Assembly (NCBI GenBank): GCA_902727935.1
Contig: CACVAX010000038.1
Location: forward strand, 23,393 to 87,392
Direction of reading: 5' to 3'
Length of the DNA stretch: 64,000 bases
Source: an uncultured Sulfurovum sp.
Lineage (GTDB): Bacteria > Campylobacterota > Campylobacteria > Campylobacterales > Sulfurovaceae
Below are positions 60,364-64,000 of the stretch, piece by piece. The notes under the pieces are model-generated. The model saw nothing but the letters and a program-made list of their open reading frames with translations, did not search any database and was not told the DNA's origin. The translations under genes and the position numbers were made by a program. Numbering within the stretch: the first letter of the stretch is position 1; every line of letters starts with the position of its first letter.

Positions 60364-60897
60364 TTAACTTGCTGATTTTCCAGCTTTTCTGACAATAACT
60401 TCATCAGTATACTTAACACCTTTACCTTTGTAAGGCTCTGGTGGTCTAAAGCTTCTAATCTCAGCAGCAACTTGACCAATAGTCTGTTTGTCTGTACCCG
60501 AAAGGTGAATAAGGTTTTTCTCAACTTTTACTTCAATTCCTTCTGGAATGGCATAATCAATTGGATGTGAGAAACCAAGTTGTAAGTTAAGCGTTTTGCC
60601 TTGAACAGCAGCTCTATAACCAACACCATTGATTTCTAAAGATTTTGTAAAACCTTTGTCTAAACCTTCGATAATATTTGCAAATAAAGCTCTGTAAGTT
60701 CCCCAAAAAGCTGCACTCTCTTTTGAGTCTCCAACTTTTCCAAACGTTACTTCAGCACCTTCAATAGAAATTTCAACTCTACCGTGCGTTTCTAATCTTT
60801 TTTCATCTTTACCTTTTTTGGCAACGATTACAGTACCATCAACAGATACATCAATACCACTAGCAACAGCTACGGGTTTTTTTCCTACTCTTGACAT
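60364..60897 (-). CDS. rplF: 50S ribosomal protein L6
   Basis: This gene encodes 177 residues. MSRVGKKPVAVASGIDV at the start and PPEPYKGKGVKYTDEVIVRK near the end are the L6 signatures, and the protein has the expected two repeated domains. Confidence 0.97.
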   Translation of the reverse strand: MSRVGKKPVAVASGIDVSVDGTVIVAKKGKDEKRLETHGRVEISIEGAEVTFGKVGDSKESAAFWGTYRALFANIIEGLDKGFTKSLEINGVGYRAAVQGKTLNLQLGFSHPIDYAIPEGIEVKVEKNLIHLSGTDKQTIGQVAAEIRSFRPPEPYKGKGVKYTDEVIVRKAGKSAS

Positions 60898-60906
60898 ATC
60901 TACTCC

Positions 60907-61302
60907 TTACCAAATACTACACAGAACTTCACCACCAACAGACTGTTTAAATGCTTCATCATTAGCAATTACACCCTTGTTAGTAGATACTACTAATGTT
61001 CCGTATCCATTTTTAAAAGATTTAACTTCAGCTGCACTTTGGTAAACACGTCTACCAGGCTTAGAAATTTTCTTAACTTCATTGATTACACTGTGACCAT
61101 TTTCATCGTACTTAAGTACAACTTTGATTGTCTTCTTGTTACCATCTTCTTTTACTTTAAAACTCTCAAGGTATCCCTTGTCTACTAAAATAGAAACTGT
61201 AGCCTCAATTGTTTTTGAGTGAAGTAGCGTGGTCACGTCTAGTCTTCTTTGTGCAGCATTTCTTATTCGAGTAAGAGAGTCTGCAATTATATCTGTCATC
61301 AT
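60907..61302 (-). CDS. rpsH: 30S ribosomal protein S8
   Basis: This gene encodes 131 residues (or 130 from the second Met). [17 protein letters not shown] at the start and [20 protein letters not shown], with GGEVLCSIW at the end, identify S8, which binds the central domain of 16S rRNA. Confidence 0.97.
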   Translation of the reverse strand: MMTDIIADSLTRIRNAAQRRLDVTTLLHSKTIEATVSILVDKGYLESFKVKEDGNKKTIKVVLKYDENGHSVINEVKKISKPGRRVYQSAAEVKSFKNGYGTLVVSTNKGVIANDEAFKQSVGGEVLCSIW

Positions 61303-61316
61303 CTTTTACTTCTCCT

Positions 61317-61502
61317 TTACCAGCTTGATTTTCGCATACCAGGGATTAAACCCTCGTTTGCCATTTTTCTTAAACAAATTCTACAAATACCAAAATCTTT
61401 ATATACAGAATGTGGTCTACCACAAATACTACATCTAGTATATGCTCTTGATGAGAATTTTGGTTCTCTCTTTTGCTTAGCAATCATTGATTTTTTAGCC
61501 AT
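61317..61502 (-). CDS. rpsN: 30S ribosomal protein S14, zinc-binding type
   Basis: This gene encodes 61 residues, the short form. Two CxxC pairs (RCSICGRP and ICRICLRK) form the zinc site. The C-terminus is [11 protein letters not shown]. The ATG overlaps the rplE stop by one base. Confidence 0.96.
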   Translation of the reverse strand: MAKKSMIAKQKREPKFSSRAYTRCSICGRPHSVYKDFGICRICLRKMANEGLIPGMRKSSW

Positions 61503-62047
61503 TAGTTCTTTCCTTTAGCGAAAGGCATTCCGAGTTTCTCTAAAAGAACAAATGCCTCTTTATCGTTTTCAGTACTTGTTACAACTGTAATATTCATACC
61601 GTGAGTTTTAATGATGCTATCAAATTCTACTTCTGGGAACATAAGTTGTTCTTGAAGACCAAAGTTGTAGTTACCACGTCCATCGAAACCTTTTCTAGGT
61701 GTACCACGGAAATCTTTTACTCTTGGTAGTGCAATAGAAACCAATTTATCAAAGAAGTTATACATGTTTTCACCACGTAAAGTTACTCTAATTCCTGAAG
61801 GTGCACCCTCTCTAGCTTTAAAACCAGCAACTGATTTTTTAGCATTTACAACCACTGCTTTTTGACCTGCAATTAAAGAGATGGTATCTACCATGTTTGC
61901 GATAAGTTTGTTGTCCTTACCTTCTTCACCAGCACCAACAGAGATATTAATCTTCTCAAGCTTAGGTGTCTGCATTACATTTTTAATCTCAAGCTCTTCA
62001 CGAAGAGTTGCTGTAATGTCATTGTACTTTTGCTTCATTCTACTCAT
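61502..62047 (-). CDS. rplE: 50S ribosomal protein L5
   Basis: This gene encodes 181 residues. [40 protein letters not shown] and [23 protein letters not shown] blocks identify L5, which contacts 5S rRNA and the P-site tRNA. Confidence 0.97.
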   Translation of the reverse strand: MSRMKQKYNDITATLREELEIKNVMQTPKLEKINISVGAGEEGKDNKLIANMVDTISLIAGQKAVVVNAKKSVAGFKAREGAPSGIRVTLRGENMYNFFDKLVSIALPRVKDFRGTPRKGFDGRGNYNFGLQEQLMFPEVEFDSIIKTHGMNITVVTSTENDKEAFVLLEKLGMPFAKGKN

Positions 62048-62051
62048 AGTA

Positions 62052-62288
62052 TTAAGCCTCTACTTTTTTTACATTAGAAATATGTATTGGCATCTCTTTA
62101 TTCTCGAAACCACCATCTTTATTTTCTTCACTTGGTTTAACAGCTTTCTTAGCAAGTTTACAACCCTCAACGATTACTGCGTCTTGTTTTGTAAGTACTT
62201 TAAGAACGGTTGCTGTTGTTCCCTTGTCATCACCAGCGATAACCAAAACTTGGTCACCCTTTTTAATATTAAATTTTTTATTTGCCAT
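62052..62288 (-). CDS. rplX: 50S ribosomal protein L24
   Basis: This gene encodes 78 residues. The start at 62288 (TAATG overlap with the rplN stop) is preferred over an ATG two codons earlier. [20 protein letters not shown] is the KOW motif of L24. Confidence 0.95.
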   Translation of the reverse strand: MANKKFNIKKGDQVLVIAGDDKGTTATVLKVLTKQDAVIVEGCKLAKKAVKPSEENKDGGFENKEMPIHISNVKKVEA

Positions 62289-62656
62289 TACCATACCTCT
62301 GGAGCAAGTGATACAATTTTCATGAATCCAGCGTATCTAGTTTCTCTAGCTACAGGTCCAAAAATACGTGTACCAATTGGTTGTTTTTTGTCATCAATAA
62401 TTACAGCAGCATTGTCGTCGAATCTGATTAAAGAACCATTTTCTCTTTGAATCTCTTTATGAGTTCTAACAACAACGGCTTTAACTACCTTACCTTTTTT
62501 AACTTTTCCTGTTGGAAGTGCTTTTTTAACAGAAGCAACAATAACATCACCTACAGAAGCATATCTTCTTTTAGAACCACCAAGAACTTTGATACACATA
62601 ATTTCTTTTGCACCAGAATTATCAGCAACGGTTAATCTTGTAAAACCTTGGATCAT
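62288..62656 (-). CDS. rplN: 50S ribosomal protein L14
   Basis: This gene encodes 122 residues. [20 protein letters not shown] and [20 protein letters not shown], with [20 protein letters not shown], identify L14. It starts at the last base of rpsQ. Confidence 0.97.
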   Translation of the reverse strand: MIQGFTRLTVADNSGAKEIMCIKVLGGSKRRYASVGDVIVASVKKALPTGKVKKGKVVKAVVVRTHKEIQRENGSLIRFDDNAAVIIDDKKQPIGTRIFGPVARETRYAGFMKIVSLAPEVW

Positions 62657-62904
62657 TACTCTTCTCCTTCTTTTACAATTTCAACCAGTCTGAAAGTTTT
62701 TCTTTTTGACATTGGTCTACACTCAATAGCAGAGATGGTATCTCCTACTTTTGCTGTAGCTTTTTCATCATGAATAAGATACTTTTTAAATCTTTTTACA
62801 GTTTTGTGGTATCTTGGGTGAATAACTTTTCTTTCTACAACGATTGTAGCTGTTTTTTCACCTGCAATTTTAATCACAGTACCTGTTATTTGTCTTTTTG
62901 GCAT
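62656..62904 (-). CDS. rpsQ: 30S ribosomal protein S17
   Basis: This gene encodes 82 residues. [20 protein letters not shown] and [19 protein letters not shown] are S17 blocks (OB-fold binding 16S rRNA). It overlaps rplN by one base and is 11 bp after rpmC. Confidence 0.97.
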   Translation of the reverse strand: MPKRQITGTVIKIAGEKTATIVVERKVIHPRYHKTVKRFKKYLIHDEKATAKVGDTISAIECRPMSKRKTFRLVEIVKEGEE

Positions 62905-62915
62905 ACTTGCACCCC

Positions 62916-63104
62916 TTACTTCGCAGCAGCTGTAATAGCTGTTTGAATTCTAGCGATATCTTTTTTCGCTACTCTTAACTCACTAGTATTAGTAAGTTGC
63001 ATTGTTTTTTGCTTTGCTTTAAGACCAAAAAGCTCAAGCTTTTTTTCTTTTAACATTGCTGTTAATTCTTCAACTGTTTTAGTTTGAATATCAGTATATT
63101 TCAT
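62916..63104 (-). CDS. rpmC: 50S ribosomal protein L29
   Basis: This gene encodes 62 residues from the ATG at 63104 ([20 protein letters not shown]). Upstream in-frame starts lie inside rplP and would add a non-conserved tail. It overlaps the rplP end by 14 bases. The helical-hairpin protein surrounds the exit tunnel. Confidence 0.95.
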   Translation of the reverse strand: MKYTDIQTKTVEELTAMLKEKKLELFGLKAKQKTMQLTNTSELRVAKKDIARIQTAITAAAK

Positions 63105-63510
63105 TACTATCCTTCGCAGCGATAATTTTACATTGGAATGGAAGTTTATGCAAAGCAAGTGTTAACGCTTTACGAGAAACGTCTTCAGGAACACCAGCAA
63201 CTTCAAATACAATTCTTCCTGGCTTAATATTCATTACCCATTCTTCAACTGCACCTTTACCTTTACCCATTCTTGTTTCAAGAGGTTTTCTTGTAAGAGG
63301 CTTATCAGGAAAAACTCTAATCCAAGATTTACCTTGTCTTTTCATTTCACGTGTCATGGTAATTCTGGCAGCTTCAATTTGTCTTGAGTTAATTCTACCA
63401 GCAGATACTGCTTTTAGTGCATACTCACCAAATTCAATCTTATTACCATTAAACGATTTACCTCTGTTACGACCCTTCATTACCTTACGGTATTTTGTTC
63501 TCTTAGGCAT
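63091..63510 (-). CDS. rplP: 50S ribosomal protein L16
   Basis: This gene encodes 139 residues from the ATG at 63510 ([17 protein letters not shown]). An ATG two codons earlier is less likely. [40 protein letters not shown] and GAVEEWV identify L16. It is 8 bp after rpsC. Confidence 0.96.
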   Translation of the reverse strand: MPKRTKYRKVMKGRNRGKSFNGNKIEFGEYALKAVSAGRINSRQIEAARITMTREMKRQGKSWIRVFPDKPLTRKPLETRMGKGKGAVEEWVMNIKPGRIVFEVAGVPEDVSRKALTLALHKLPFQCKIIAAKDSNEIY

Positions 63511-63518
63511 TAACATAA

Positions 63519-64000
63519 CTATTCACCTCTCTTTTGACGTGGCTTACGACCACCTCTTTTTTCTTCTTTTGGTTCAGCTTGAATACCTTTAGCAAGAACT
63601 TCACCTTTGAAGATCCATACTTTAATACCAATGATTCCGTAAGTAGTTTGTGCTTCAGCAAAACCGTAATCAATTTTAGCTCTAAGTGTGTGCAAAGGAA
63701 CTCTACCCTCTAAGTACCACTCGGTTCTCGCCATCTCAGCTCCACCAAGTCTACCAGATACAGAAACTTTAATTCCTTTTGCGCCAGACTTTAATGCCCC
63801 TTGAATAACTTTTTTCATTGCACGTCTAAAAGCAACACGTCTTTCAAGTTGTGTAGCTACGTTTTCAGCAGCCAATTGACCAGAAGCTTGAGCTCTTTTT
63901 TCTTCTTTAATGTTAAGAGAAATATCTTTTTTGAACATTTTATTTAAAGTCGTTTTTAACTTCTCAATATCTGCACCTTTTTTACCAATAATGATACCAG
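63519..64000 (-). CDS. rpsC: 30S ribosomal protein S3, partial (N-terminus beyond window)
   Basis: The frame is open to the window end at 64000. The internal Met at 63938 is not the start. The upstream codons read [14 protein letters not shown], the KH-domain GxxG region of S3. The C-terminal domain shows [40 protein letters not shown] and [19 protein letters not shown]. The tail is basic ([11 protein letters not shown]). It is the first ribosomal gene seen here. The S10 operon continues outside. Confidence 0.96.
   Translation of the reverse strand, partial: GIIIGKKGADIEKLKTTLNKMFKKDISLNIKEEKRAQASGQLAAENVATQLERRVAFRRAMKKVIQGALKSGAKGIKVSVSGRLGGAEMARTEWYLEGRVPLHTLRAKIDYGFAEAQTTYGIIGIKVWIFKGEVLAKGIQAEPKEEKRGGRKPRQKRGE

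Noticed and set aside
1..64000. CRISPR array, insertion sequence or prophage
   Set aside because: No regularly spaced direct repeats, no transposase or integrase reading frame, and no phage structural genes are visible. Accessory blocks lack recognisable boundary repeats or tRNA sites.

Overview
The window is AT-rich bacterial DNA that reads as a chromosomal segment of a Campylobacterota species, most likely in or near the Arcobacteraceae. The main reasons are: a ribosomal spc cluster that lacks rpmD and runs secY-map-infA; the (interrupted) set rnr, holA, rpsF-ssb-rpsR; a clpS-clpA-aat N-degron operon; yajC-secD-secF; class II PyrC; and TATAAT -10 boxes without clear -35 boxes. The family assignment is an inference from gene content, not from a search.

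Region 1 (1-13.2 kb) is accessory and almost entirely envelope-directed. It holds two tandem exported repeat proteins (the first cut by the window edge) and an orphan OmpR-type regulator with a degenerate receiver. Next come two paralogous HTH regulators with a shared uncharacterised C-terminal domain, each heading an exported product: a large lipoprotein, and a TPR-CHAT cysteine protease. A 148-aa exported protein, an outer-membrane barrel protein, a caspase-like (C14) lipoprotein, a second small lipoprotein and a tiny exported protein complete the cluster. Two exported clan-CD proteases with intact His/Cys dyads, their own regulators and palindromic or direct-repeat operators make this the best candidate for an undescribed system.

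Region 2 (13.2-35.8 kb) is mostly housekeeping: secF, secD, yajC, lnt, yidD, pyrC, cysK, an aminotransferase class IV protein, an SspB-like protein, a LysR regulator, a UvrD-type helicase, truB, dps, ispE, NfeD and SPFH proteins, and rnr. A Phd-like/DUF3800 pair (27.7-29.0 kb) looks like an inserted toxin-antitoxin or defence module. Two unrecognised exported proteins sit at 18.1-19.9 kb.

Region 3 (35.9-43.9 kb) interrupts the conserved rnr-holA-rpsF neighbourhood. It contains a MbnP/MbnH-type copper protein pair with an outer-membrane barrel protein, a Tat-exported protein made of two copies of an unrecognised domain, holA, and a large hybrid histidine kinase.

Region 4 (44-57 kb) carries rpsF-ssb-rpsR, a Deg-type protease, efp, an AGCS symporter, clpS-clpA-aat-tal, bioD, a coiled-coil protein and an OmpR/histidine kinase pair. 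Region 5 (56.8-64 kb) is the minus-strand ribosomal cluster from rpsC (cut by the window end) to infA.
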